From: Tulasnella sp. 424
Taxonomy: Eukaryota > Basidiomycota > Agaricomycetes > Cantharellales > Tulasnellaceae
DNA length: 64,000 nucleotides
Reading direction: 5' to 3'
Assembly: GCA_019633425.1 (NCBI GenBank)
Contig: WSUB01000077.1
Location: forward strand, 62,001-126,000
Shown here: piece after piece, positions 1-10,438 of the stretch
Layout: each line of letters starts with the position of its first letter
How positions within the stretch are numbered: the stretch's first letter is position 1
Notes under the pieces: model-generated
Database searches by the model: none
Told to the model about the DNA's origin: nothing
The model's input: the letters and a program-made list of their open reading frames with translations, nothing else
Translations under genes and position numbers: made by a program

Positions 1-70
1 TAGACGCCCATTTTGAACGTGCATCACATCCTCTGCTCCGCCGTATACCAAGATACCTTGCTCGAATGGA

Positions 71-1668
71 ATGGCTACCATTCCTTGGCCCTCGACAATA
101 TCTTCTCTCTCGCCAGCCTATACTCCTCTCAACGACGAAACCAATAAACCGCAATCATCGGATGTCTTCAGCTCGGTCTCTGGAGCTCTCGGTCGTTCTC
201 TCACCAGAGCCCTAGCCCTGTACTTCGCCCGTCCGGTTAGGTTATTTCGGCCGTCGAAAGGTGAGAGATAACAATGTTGGAATTCTTAGTGCTGGGTTCA
301 TTAACGAAACCCCACCCGTTTCTAGTGACTGGATGGATGACGCTTCAAAGTGCAGCAGCTAGACATAACGCTTCCCTCTCCCCGCAGTATCTTACTCTTC
401 TGATCAAGACCGAAGGCGTACGTCTCTATAGTTTGGCCACCATTTCGTTTAGGGCGGGGGGCTGATTGTCCATTGATGTAGTGGAAGGTCATCCCACGGC
501 ACTTTCTCCCACCTCTCATCGTTAACAGCGCTTTGGGCGCCATTCTCTTCGAAACTTTCACTCTTTCCAATCGTCAACTTCACAGCCTTTATCCAGACAC
601 TCCAACCGTGGTGCTCGCATCTACTTCTGGTGCTTTAGCTGGAGCGTTGCACGCATTTGCGGGAGCTCCAGCCGATAATGTTCGTCTCGTTTTGGAACGC
701 GGCTTGGACCCTAGTCGACATTCTTCAACACGAGGTCATAGTGGATGTGAGAGATCCGTTCCGCGCCTTCATCTTATTCTTCACTGACGGTCCTAATTCT
801 AGGGCGACAAGCATGGATGGAAGTTTTTCGGCAGATTGACCACGTCGACAAGCCTCGGATTGAAGGAAAGGAAATTATCACGGTTGCGACAGGTGTAAAG
901 AGCCGACAAGAGGCACGGGAACTCAGAGCTTGGATAAAGGAGGTCAAGGGAATGTCCAGAGGGTGGGACGGTGTCTGGTGGGGAGTTGGAAAGGACGTTG
1001 TCGGTAAGTTCATCCCAGATGCCTGCTATGAAATGCTCATGCTTAGCTCACGCACAAAAGGTTTCGCCATCTTCTTTGCCCTTTTCGACGTCTCGCGTAA
1101 CCTTGCGAACCGGACGGCAGCGTATCTCGACCCTTCAATATGTTTAACTCCGGCTCCCAAGCAGGCAGCGCTGACTGTTGAGAGTTCAGAACCATCTTAT
1201 TCTAAACAAGACAAGGATGACGAATACGAAAGCAGCAACGCCATGCTTCCCGCGTCGAAAGTAACCAAAGCCCGGGTTGGACATGGGATTGTCCTCGTTG
1301 GGGGAGGAGTAGCTGCGGGACTCGGTTACGAATTTGCCGGTCGTCCATTCGATAACGCTCGCCGAATCGTCCACGAACAGCGCCTTCATTCCGAAGCCAG
1401 GTCGTCTCGTCGCCCTTTACCCATCACCGCTCCTGTACAAGATCCAAGCTCCTTCCGACTTATAATGCGCATCGTCATCGCCCATATTAGAGAGCATGGA
1501 GTAATGTCGCTCTTACAAAATACGGCTGGGGGGGCCGCAGCCGCGTCGGCGGATGCTGGGAGAAGCCCTGGCTATCGGAGGGCCGTGATAGCATTGAGAG
1601 CTCTCGGGCGGTTAGGCCCTTGGGGTGTCGGGTTCCTCATGTGGGAGGGGTTCGCTCCGCCAGAATGA
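71..1668 (+). CDS. mitochondrial-carrier-like membrane protein
   Basis: Five exons can be joined: 71-260, 326-417, 482-746, 803-1003 and 1061-1668. The joints give continuous protein, for example RPSK-VTGW, KTEG-WKVIP and GHSG-WRQAWMEVFR. Two segments resemble the carrier signature P-x-D-x-x-R: PADNVRLV in the middle (about 690) and PFDNARRI near 1350. Both sit beside Gly/Ala-rich hydrophobic stretches, as in mitochondrial carrier repeats. The family moves metabolites across the inner mitochondrial membrane, but no substrate can be assigned here, and the first repeat is too divergent to show a clean motif. The ATG at 71 is the first one that leads into the conserved RPVRLFRPSK segment. The last ~270 bases are repeated twice further right, each time in front of a carboxypeptidase gene. 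The protein could also be a degenerate carrier relative with another role. Confidence 0.62.
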
Positions 1669-4492
1669 TTTACAAATTGCTCGTTTCCCTTACTCTAGAC
1701 ATTCGAATAATGTGAGACGGATTTTCACACATATTTCCGCATGAATTGACAGATGTTAGATGTCGAGCAGCATGGGGATTGGTTCCCGGCCATCCAACTA
1801 GGCAACGTGAGCCTGGGGATTGCCCCAGGCTTTGCACAAGTAGCAGAACTTCTCCAAATATGGTGTTCTAAGGAACTGAGGGTAAATAAATGTAAGAACT
1901 TGATTCCAGTGATTTCCGGGTTGGGGTATATACACCGAAGGACCGGCCGACATGCCACTAAATGGCTTCGGACTCGTCCGCATTCAAGATCAGTATTGAA
2001 AAGAATTTGACCATATCAACAAAGCCATCTAGTCGAATGGCTGTTCCGAATGCGAAAATTTAAAGAAAGATTCTTCGTGAGCGAATCACAGTACTTAAAC
2101 AAAATGCCAGCCTTACCTTCATTCACGGTATGGACGCCGTTATAGGAGTGATGTGCACCTAAATGCCCGTAACGGAATATGTTGTCTGAGAGTGACCAAT
2201 ACCAGCGAGTATCTGCGATGTGTGGCAACTCTTCAGGTAAAAGCATGATTGGTGCAGTGTGTAGCAACGAACCTGTGTTTCCACCCATCATGCTCGGAGC
2301 AACAATTATGCTCTCATCACCAGGATGCGCATCCTCCCAAGCTGCTCGTATAGTCCCGCTCAGTAGTTTATATGCTGGAGAATTCGGTGAAGAGATGGGA
2401 GCTGGTTCCAGGCCATATCCCCAAGCATAGGAAAGTGTAATTTTGCCCCTAAACGAGCTCGAAGTTGCAGAAACCGAGATGTTATCGAACCCAACAAGTT
2501 CGAGGTTCTGTTTTGAAGCTACCGGAGAAAGGAGATCTATGACTGAGTCCTTGAGCGCTCCAATAGAACTATCGATAGCTATTCGGTGATTGACGATAGC
2601 GAAGGCTTCTTCAGGCAGGGCATTGCTCTTAACGCCACCTTGAGACAAGTATAGCAGATAAGCACCAAGCCCGCAGCTGAGTTGCTCGCAAGTCTCGTAC
2701 CATGAATCATATCTACCGCTTGAGTGGTACCGAGAATAGATCTTAGCCACTCCGCATTTGGCTCGTCTGAGTTCTGGATATATTGTTCAACTTTCTTCAG
2801 CGCAGTATCGTCTCCTTGGGAGGCCCGGATAACTTCGCGCCTGAGACGATCGGGGATGTCAGGTGAATGAGCGGCGGAGCACTCGATGGACTTGAAGATA
2901 GGACTTTGTCGCGTGAGGTGTATCGGACGTGGGTTGGCTTCAAGTTGTGTCAACAGAAGAGCAAGATATCCAATGGAAGTATGCACCGGTGGAGTACTGG
3001 AGTGGCCTCCGGGAGTGTTAACTTTGATACGGATGTCCGTGTATCCTGAGAGGGTAAGTTGCTCATCGTCAATGTTGACAGATGGGCAGTAGCCAGTTCC
3101 TCCAAGTGCGAGCTAACCTCTTTCAGCAATGGCAGGTGCAGCAGTCATCCTGCCGAACGTCAGGTTATATCGTCCGCCCTCATCCACGATCATTGCAAAT
3201 TTTTTCTTCTGAGTAACTTGAAGGTATCTGGCCAAGTGCGATGCACCCTGAAGGTGTTCGTGGTCGGTGAGAGACTAAGGACCTGTCGCATGGACGCTCT
3301 CACTTGCAGTCCTGAAGTCTCTTCATCGAACCCCAGAGACAGAGTGATCGTCCTTTTGGGGTTCCAGCCTTGTTCCAAGAGGATTTCCACGGCGAGTAGA
3401 ATCCCAATCAAACCAGATTTATCATCCACCGATCCGCGACCCCAAACATACCCGTCAACAAGTTTTCCGGAGTACGGAGGCTCCTTCCAAAGTGAATATG
3501 CGGCAGGATCAACGGGTACGACGTCTAGAATATAACATAATGAGGTGTGGGAGGTGAGTCTTGGGGATATCTTGGTCCCTCACCTTGGTGTGCCATGAGG
3601 AGCAGGGGGGCAAGGGAGTCGTCGGAACCTTTCCACTCATATAAGAGGCCGTAGGTATTAATCTTAGTCAAGGAAAGGGAGGAATGGCTGCCAATCGACG
3701 TCAGCCGTCGATGCAAAGTTTGAGTGGCTTGAGACTCACGTTCGAGGGAAGATTGCTTCCAGGTACGTGTGGAAGAGTGAAAGGTTTGCCCATCTCGGGT
3801 CGCTTTCAACAGGACCCCACTCATCGAATGATTCTGTGCTGGAAGTTTTGGCGACCATTGGACGTGTCAGCGACCGGACTCACTACCGCCTCAGCCATGA
3901 AGCCACTTCACTCACGGTATCCTGATAGCGCCCCCCAAGGCTTCCGCAGCTCGAGCAGCAAAGTCGTCTGATTTTAGGATGTGCATGACCTTCCCCGTTA
4001 CGTCGTTCGACGGTCGGAGTGGTTGTTCCTGTTCGCAAATGGTTGCGGGACCTTGGCCGGAGATATTGTATTGGAATCCGAAATGATGTGGCTGAAGGCG
4101 AGAGACAAGAAGATATGCTACAAACAAAGATGTTATAAGCTTGATATAGCTTCTAAGTTGCTCCTTGACATGGGTTTTGGGATGAACGTTGTGCATGCCG
4201 TTGACCTGGATGGTTGGGGTCGTAGGATTAGCTCCCTCTGACATTGATGTATCTAGAGGTAGCAGTGGTTTCCGGTCGTTCTTTTTCTCTTTCATTATTC
4301 TGTTCGGGGAGGGTGCGCTGGTACGTCTTGAAACGACGGTGGGTTTGGTGCGTGGTCGCAGCGCGTCTTTTCATCGCACGCCACCAGAACAGGCTGAGGG
4401 AGATTTAGCGTTGGCACACCAAACACCACGTATCATTCGAGTGTAAAAAAAGTCCAGATGTGCACTCATTCGTACATGGTTATGATATACAC
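1393..4492. repeat. tandem unit 1 (carrier 3' end + CPS1-like gene)
   Basis: First of three head-to-tail direct repeats. The left border falls inside the last carrier exon, where the three copies begin to match at a shared gaagccaggtcgtctcg-like sequence (about 1393, 4493 and 7621). The unit carries the carrier C-terminal coding segment and stop, a short intergenic stretch, and a complete minus-strand M20 carboxypeptidase gene with its promoter. Borders are judged by eye to within about 10 bases. Confidence 0.85.
1958..4295 (-). CDS. Gly-Xaa carboxypeptidase, peptidase M20 (CPS1-like), copy 1
   Basis: Zinc carboxypeptidase of the M20 family, like yeast vacuolar carboxypeptidase S, which trims C-terminal residues from Gly-X peptides. 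About nine exons join cleanly: RIP-TESFDEWGPVESDPRW, FPRT-HSSLSL, LLLMAHQ-DVVPVDP, WGRGSVDDKSGL, GFDEETSGLQ-GASHLARY, FAMIVDEGG, APSMMGGNT-DTRWYW and HTVNE-AIRLDGF. The zinc and catalytic positions are present: H of MAHQ, D of GSVDDK, EE of GFDEE, D of VDEGG, and the late H of the HTVNE segment. Residues ~45-65 form one hydrophobic segment (IKLITSLFVAYLLVSRL), so the protein is probably a type II membrane protein sent to the vacuole. The start is the ATG at 4295, matching the other two copies. The last exon reads FVDMVKFF up to a TAG at 1958-1960. No break was seen. Confidence 0.9.
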
Positions 4493-4759
4493 GAAGCCAG
4501 GCCGTCTCGTCGCCCTCTACCCATCACCGCTCCCGTCAAAGATCCATGCTCCTTCCGAACCATAATGCGCATCGTCCTGGCTCATTTTAAAGAACATGGA
4601 GTAATGTCGTTCTTGCGAAACACGGCCGGTGGAGCCGCAGCCGCGTCGGTGGATGCTGGGAGAAGTCCGAGCTATCGGAGGGCCATTCGGATAGCCTTGA
4701 GAGCTCTCGGGATGGGGGTAGGATTCCTTATGTGGGAAGGGTTCGCCTCGCCAGAATGA
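4493..4759 (+). pseudogene. carrier C-terminal fragment, repeat copy 2
   Basis: This is a copy of the final ~270 bases of the carrier gene at 71-1668, left at the start of tandem unit 2. It stays open from SRRPLPITAPV through GFLMWEGFASPE to the same stop position, but the upstream carrier exons are absent. A short in-frame ORF could begin at an ATG at 4460, although no domain would be complete. It is most simply a 5'-truncated duplicate. A six-base deletion near the end removes two residues relative to the parent. Confidence 0.8.
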
Positions 4760-5071
4760 ATGAACTATTGTTTCCTTTACTCTAAATATCCGAATAATGT
4801 GAAGCAGTTTTTCGTACATATTCCGGCGTGGATTGACAGAGGTTCGTGGGCGAGCAATGTGGGGGTTAAGGCAGATTGGTCGTCCTCACCAAACTCAGTC
4901 ACCTGACCAGCAACGTGAGCCGTGGGTTTTGAACCAGCTTCAGAGTTTGTACAGTATCAAGCCCTCTCCGAATATGGTTTCCCAAAGAATTGAGGGTAAA
5001 TCAATGTAAGAACTTTATTCCAGTGATTTCCGAATTGGGGTATGTACACTGAAGGATCGGCCGACATGCCA

Positions 5072-7400
5072 TTAAATGGCTTCGGACTCGTTCGCATTCA
5101 AGATCAATAGTGAGAAGAACTTGACCATATCAACAAAGCCATCCAGTCGAATGGCTGTTCCGAATGCGAAATTTTAAAGAAAGATTCTTCGTGAGCGAAT
5201 CACAGTACTTAAACAAAATGCCAGCCTTACCTTCATTCACCGTGTGGACGCCGTTATAGAAGTGATGTGGGCTTAAATGCGAGTAACGGAATATGTTGTC
5301 TGAGAGTGACCAATACCAGCGAGTATCTGCGACGTATGAACAAGTCTTCAGAGAAAGCATGGTTGGTACAGTGTGTAGCAACGAACCTGTGTTTCCACCC
5401 ATCATGCTCGGAGCAACAATTATGCTCTCATCACCAGGATGCGCATCCTCCCAAGCTGCTCGGATAGTCCCGCTCAGTAGTTTATATGCTGCAGAATCCG
5501 GTGAAGAGATGGGAGCTGGTTCCAGGGCATCTTCCCAAGCATCGGAAAGAGTAATTTTGCCCGTAAATGAGCTCGAAGTTGCAGAAACCGAGATGTTGTC
5601 GAATCCAACAAGTTCGAGGTTATGTTTTGAAGCTACCGGAGAAAGGAGATCTATGACTGAGTTCTTGAGCGCTCCAATAGAACTATCGATAGCTATTCGG
5701 TGATTGACAATAGCGAAGGCTTCTTCAGGCAGGGCATTGCTCTTGACGCCACCTTAAGTGAAGGATAGCAGATAAGCGTCAAGCCCGCAGCTGAGTTGCT
5801 CGCATGTCCCATACCATGAATCATATCTACCGCTTGAGTGGTACCAAGGATGGATCTCAGCCAGTTGGCGATTGGTCCCTCTGAGTTAACGATATATTGT
5901 TCAACTTTCTTCAGCGCAGTATCGTCTCCTTGGGAGGCCCGGATAACTTCGCGCCTGAGACGATCGGGGATGTCAGGGGAATGAACGGCGGAGCATTCGA
6001 TGGACTTGAAGATAGGACTTTGTCGCGTGAGGTGTATAGGTCGTGGGTTGGCTTCAAGTTGTGTCAACAGGAGAGCAAGATATCCAATGGAAGTATGGGT
6101 TGGTGGAGCCATGGAGTGACCTCCAGGAGTGTTGACTTTGATACGGACGTCCATGTATCCTGAGAGAGTAAGTTACCCATCGTCAATATTGACAGATGGG
6201 TAGTAACCAATTCCTTCAAGTGTGAGCTAACCTTTTTCAGCAATGGCAGGGGCAGCAGTCATCCTGCCGAACGCCAGCTCATATGGTCCGCCTTCATCCA
6301 CGACCATTGCAAATTTTTTCTGCTGAGTAGCTTGAAGGTATTTGGCTAAATGCGCTGCGCCCTAAAGGTGTCTGTGGTCAGTGAGAGACTAGGTACCTGG
6401 CGCATGGATGCTCTCACTTGCAGTCCTGAAGTCTCTTCGTCGAACCCCAGAGACAGAGTGATCGTCCTTTTGGGATCCCAACCTTGTTCCAACAGGGTTT
6501 CCACGGCGAGTAGAATCCCAATCAAACCAGATTTATCATCCACCGATCCGCGACCCCAAACAAACCCATCAACAAGTTTTCCGGAGTACGGAGGCTCCTT
6601 CCAAAGCGAATATGCGGCAGGATCAACGGGTACGACGTCTAAAATATAACATCATGAGGCCTTGGAGGTCAGTCTTAGGGATTTCCCTCACCTTGGTGTG
6701 CCATGAGGAGCAAAGGGGCAAGGGAGTCGTCGGAACCTTTCCATTCATATAAAAGGCCGTAGGTATTAATCTTAGTCAAGGAAAGGGAGGAATGGCTGCC
6801 AATCGACGTCAGCCGCTGACGCAAAGTTTGAGTGGCTTGAGACTCACGTTCGAGGGAATGTTGCTTCAAGGTACGTGTGGAAGAGTGAAAAGTTTCCCCA
6901 TCTCGGGTCGCTTTCAACAGGACCCCATCCATCGAATACTTCTGTCCTGGAAGTTTAGGGACCAATGCATCACACCTGTCAGCGACCGGACACTACGGCA
7001 ATGAAAGCCGCTTCGCTCACGATACCCTGATAGCACCTCCCAAAGCTTCCGCAGCTCGAGCAGCAAAGTCGTCTGATTTTAAGATATGCATGACCTCCCC
7101 CGTTACGTTGCTTGACGGTCGGAGTGGTTGTTCTTGTTCGCAAATGCTTGCCGCACGTTGGCCGGAGACATTGTATTGGAATCCAAAATGATGTGGCTGA
7201 AGGCGAGAGATGAGGAGAGATGCTACAAACAAAGATGTTATAAGCTTGATATAGCTTCTAATTTGCTCCTTGACATGAGTTTTGGGATGAACGTTGCGCA
7301 TGCCGTTGGCCTGAACGGTTGTGGTCGAAGGATTGGCTCCTTTTGACATTGATGTATCTAGAGGTAGCAGTGGTTTCAGGTCGTTATTTTTCTCTGTCAT
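5072..7400 (-). CDS. Gly-Xaa carboxypeptidase, peptidase M20 (CPS1-like), copy 2
   Basis: Paralogue of the gene at 1958-4295, with the same exon-intron plan and reading frame throughout. Exon 1 carries the N-terminal membrane anchor (IKLITSLFVASLLISRL). Exon 2 reads RVS-TEVFDGWGPVESDPRW, where copy 1 has TESFDEWG. The later blocks NTYGLLYEWKGSDDS, SVDDKSGLIG, GFDEETSGLQ, NTPGGHSMAPP and GGNT-DTRWYW are all intact. Metal and catalytic residues match copy 1. The stop is TAA at 5072-5074, where copy 1 has TAG. The ATG at 7400 matches the copy 1 start, and an in-frame upstream extension exists but is not shared by all copies. Differences from copy 1 cluster in the N-terminal linker and in one loop (YIVNSEGPIANW against YIQNSDEPNAEW), so substrate choice or expression may have drifted. 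Confidence 0.88.
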
Positions 7401-7620
7401 TATTCTGTTCGGGAGAGGATGCGCTGGTACGTCTTGAAACGACGGTTGGTTGGTGCGAGGGTCTGTCGTGGACGAGAGATGTTGTTCTGTCCAAGCCCTT
7501 TCATCGCACGCCACCGGAACAGCTAGGGAGATTCAGCGTTGGCACACCAAACACCTTACATTATTCGATTATAGCAAAATCAAGATGTGCACTCATTCGT
7601 ACATGTTTGGGGTATGTATA

Positions 7621-7906
7621 AAGCTAGGCCGTCTCGTCGCCCTCTATCCATCACCGCTCCAGTAGAAGATACGTGCTCCTTCCGACCCACAATGCGCATC
7701 GTCCTGGCTCGTACTAGAAAGCGTGGAGTAATGTCGCTCTTGCGAAATACGGCCGGTGGAACCGCAGACGCGTCAGTGGATGCTGGGAGAAGTCCTGGCT
7801 ATCGGAGGCCATGATAGCCTTGAGAGCTCTCGGGAGGTTAGGGCCTTTGGGGGGGGGGGGGGTTGGATTCCTCATGTGGGAAGGGAAGTTCGCTCTGCCA
7901 AAATGA
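7621..7906 (+). pseudogene. carrier C-terminal fragment, repeat copy 3 (frameshifted)
   Basis: Third copy of the carrier 3' end. It matches the parent through RRPLSITAPVEDTCSFRP and NTAGG, then loses frame after SPGYRRP. A run of about 14 G at 7849-7862 adds a further length change ahead of the WEG.. segment. It cannot encode the carrier C-terminus. The following 7907-8236 is duplicated intergenic sequence without a gene. Confidence 0.8.
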
Positions 7907-8358
7907 ATGAGGTATTGCTCTTTTCCTGTACTATCGATATCCGGGTAATGTGAGATGGGTTTTCATACATAGTTCTGCGTGAATTGACAGAGGGTCGAGG
8001 GCGAGCAGCGTGGGGTTAAGGCAGATTGGTCGTCCGTCACCCAACTCAGTCACCCGACTCCATCACCCAGCTCGGCAACGTGAGCCGCGGAGTCTGAACC
8101 AGCCTCAGACCTCTTTCGGTATTGTACCCTCTCTGTATATGATTCCCCAAAGAACTGAGGATAAATCAATGTAAGAACTTTATTCAAGTGATTTCCGAGT
8201 TGGGGTATATACGCTGAAGGATCGGCCGACATGCCACTAAATGACTTCGGACTCGTCCGCATTCAAGATCAGTAGTGAGAAGAACTTGACTATATCAACA
8301 AAGCCATCTAGTCGAATGGCTGTTTCGAATTCGAAAAATTAAAGGAAAATTGTGATTA

Positions 8359-9060
8359 CAGCTGTTTGCGATTCTGTTGGCACAAACAAAATCTTACGTA
8401 ATTTTCTACTTTTTCGTCGGGGATCGATTTCTCCACAACCCCTGAGGCTGCTATCTTCAAAGTTGGTACACAGACTCTAAGAGCAATTATAAAAGTGCTC
8501 GACTACTTGTTTGATCTTAAAACGGGCATGTGAGGAATGTTCACCCAACGCTCTCATCAACGGATCAGCGATCCCTTGCTCCTTCATTTAGGGCCTTTTT
8601 GAGATTCCATACCCTCAAGCTCTTAAGGAGTGACCTCCAGAAGGTTTATGATGCCTGTGGCTAACTGATGCGCATTTTTGCTTAGTAACCGCGGGTATGT
8701 TGGCAGAGACTCACACTGGCGGGGTGGGATCAGCACCCACCCAGCCCCTACCACTACCGCAACGGCGCCGGCATCTAATAATTCTATGTAAGTTTACAGA
8801 GCTGATATATTTACAGCATTTCGTTCGCATGTTTAAAAGCGATTCATTCCGCAAAGCAAACACCGATGAAGCTCAGTAGACTTTCCACCCGTAAAACAAC
8901 TCCCCCAGTTTTAGCTTGTGTATTTGTGTATACGCTTTTTAGTTGTACCTGCCAAGTATTAGACCAATCGGTGGTGAGCTGAGTGAGCTATCCGTCGCGC
9001 ACACTCAGAGTAGAAAATTACATAAGCGTTTGTTTGTGCCAACAATATCGCAAACAGCTG
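8359..9060. mobile_element. 702-bp non-autonomous TIR element with TA target duplication
   Basis: The ends are 52-base inverted repeats beginning CAGCTGTTTGCGAT (8359-8410, and its complement 9009-9060), with five mismatches by eye. TA lies immediately outside each end (8357-8358 and 9061-9062). In tandem unit 1 the corresponding unoccupied site reads ..gtactTAAACaaaatgcc, so the empty site is visible inside the same window. The interior has no ORF of note, so this is a deletion derivative or MITE. TA duplication with long inverted ends fits Tc1/mariner-like (Fot/Pogo) elements. The superfamily is inferred, since no transposase is present. Confidence 0.85.
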
Positions 9061-9089
9061 TAAACGAAATGCCAGTCTTACCTTCATTC

Positions 9090-10438
9090 TAGGTTCACGC
9101 GTAAGCCCCCGCTCCGGAGGCGGAGCACCTTCGCTAGAAGGGGCTTATGACAAAGTGCGCGCGTTGAGGGGGTGACTTCCCAGCCCTTTTCCTCCCTCAC
9201 CACTCCGGAGGTGCAACTCACTTCATTAGTACAAATTGTATCATAACCATTTCTGGCATTCGTGCCAATTATTGTGGTGGCACGAGCTAAAATAAAAGTA
9301 AGAGCCTTGCACCAAGGAGCCGCCTTCCCCCTCCGGCAAACTTTCTGCGATAGCTCTTCCCCTGAACATAACACTATGGGTCAGAGCGCGGATCTAGGTA
9401 CTATACTACTATACAGACTACCATGTAAAATTTCGTGATACCACGTTTCATATATAGGGAGCTATCGTGAATACAATGCCGTCGAGAGGCAAGCGCCACA
9501 GTACATTCCCGCGCTTGTGAGGAAAGCTGCTTGACTGCGAAGGCCTTTTGCCCTTGCTTCTTCTACTTATAGTGTGATTTTAGCAGCTAGCGAAGCCCAA
9601 GATGGTGTGCATCTCACCTGATCACGTTCTAGAGCCTTGACCGGCGTGACCACAACGCATACGCGCTTTTTTCCAGACATTGCAGCAACGCCCTGGAAGA
9701 TCAAGCTCGTCCCATAGCTTGTGCCGGCAGTGAAGATGATATCATAGCGCTGAAAGACTCTTCGAATGATGGAATTTGCCACTCCTCTAGGTCAAATTCG
9801 AGTGTGAGGGCGGCTTTAAGCTTCGTGGATCGCGTTTCCGGCTTCGTTGCGATGGGTCGCGTCCCTTGGAACCGGCCCTTGGGCTGCACGCCGCCCTTCC
9901 GACGACGTGGAGGTGTTCCCGGAGCATTGATACCTTGCGTGTCTGACATGCCGGGTATCAGGCTGGACTGAAATGGAGGAGAATGGACCTTGCTCACGGC
10001 GGCAGGCACGGCCGACGCGCTCTCTTCACCGGGAGGCGGAAGCAGATGCAGACGTCAAAGTCTTGCCTGAGCTGCTATCGCCTTAAAACTTGACCGGATC
10101 CATCTACTCCTAGTACATAGCTCCTGTCGAAGTTTGACGTCTGTAGCGTAAAAGCCGAATAGCAATTTGCACGTTTCTTTCTGGGACGTGATCGGCTGTC
10201 GCCCCTCCAGAATGCCGCCTTCACGAAGCTCGAACCAAACGAATCGCGGCTAATCTTTTCGCTCAATTCCATTTCATTACCTATCTACTATATACATGCC
10301 AAATATCTGAGCTACACGCCGTGAAGTGGGTGAGAAGTGAGGGGGTAAAGTCACCCCCCGAATCGCGGCACCTTGGCATAAGCCCCTCCTAGCGGAGGAG
10401 CTCGCCCCGGAGCTAAGGGGCTTACATCCGTGAGCCTA
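9090..10438. mobile_element. 1349-bp long-TIR element with 9-bp target duplication
   Basis: The 9-base sequence CCTTCATTC flanks both sides (9081-9089 and 10439-10447), and the empty site is present in tandem units 1 and 2. The ends start TAGGTTCACG and finish CGTGAGCCTA. Inverted similarity runs ~90 bases inward, through a GTAAGCCCC..CTCCGG..GGGGCTTATG block and a GGGGGTGACTT block. The termini can themselves fold into hairpins because gtaagcccc recurs inverted within each end. A 9-base duplication with long ends suggests a Mutator-like element, though other superfamilies with 8-9 base duplications are possible. No transposase was seen. A broken helicase fragment lies inside. Confidence 0.82.
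9567..10009 (-). pseudogene. RecQ-like helicase fragment carried by the TIR element
   Basis: Two overlapping minus-strand frames make one broken segment. The upstream frame gives LTLEFDLEEW, then a frameshift near 9780, then DIIFTAGTSYGTSLIFQG followed by VVVTPVKALERDQV. The second part resembles motif I and the start of motif Ia of RecQ/DEAD-type helicases (usual form TGxGKSLxFQ, then xPLxALxxDQV). The Walker A lysine and preceding glycine are lost (TSYGTSL), so ATP binding would fail. Only the first ~100 residues of a helicase core are present. It may be host DNA captured by the element or the remnant of a TE-linked helicase. Confidence 0.6.

Larger units (their letters stand above)
4493..7620. 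repeat. tandem unit 2 (carrier 3' end + CPS1-like gene)
   Basis: Second direct repeat, with the same gene content and order as unit 1 and with small indels throughout. The stretch 4760-5071 between the carrier stop and the carboxypeptidase stop is duplicated intergenic DNA, and I see no extra gene in it. Confidence 0.85.

Noticed and set aside
9084..9374. ORF at the left end of the long-TIR element as a possible transposase
   Set aside because: It overlaps the inverted terminus itself and shows no DDE-type or zinc-finger motif.
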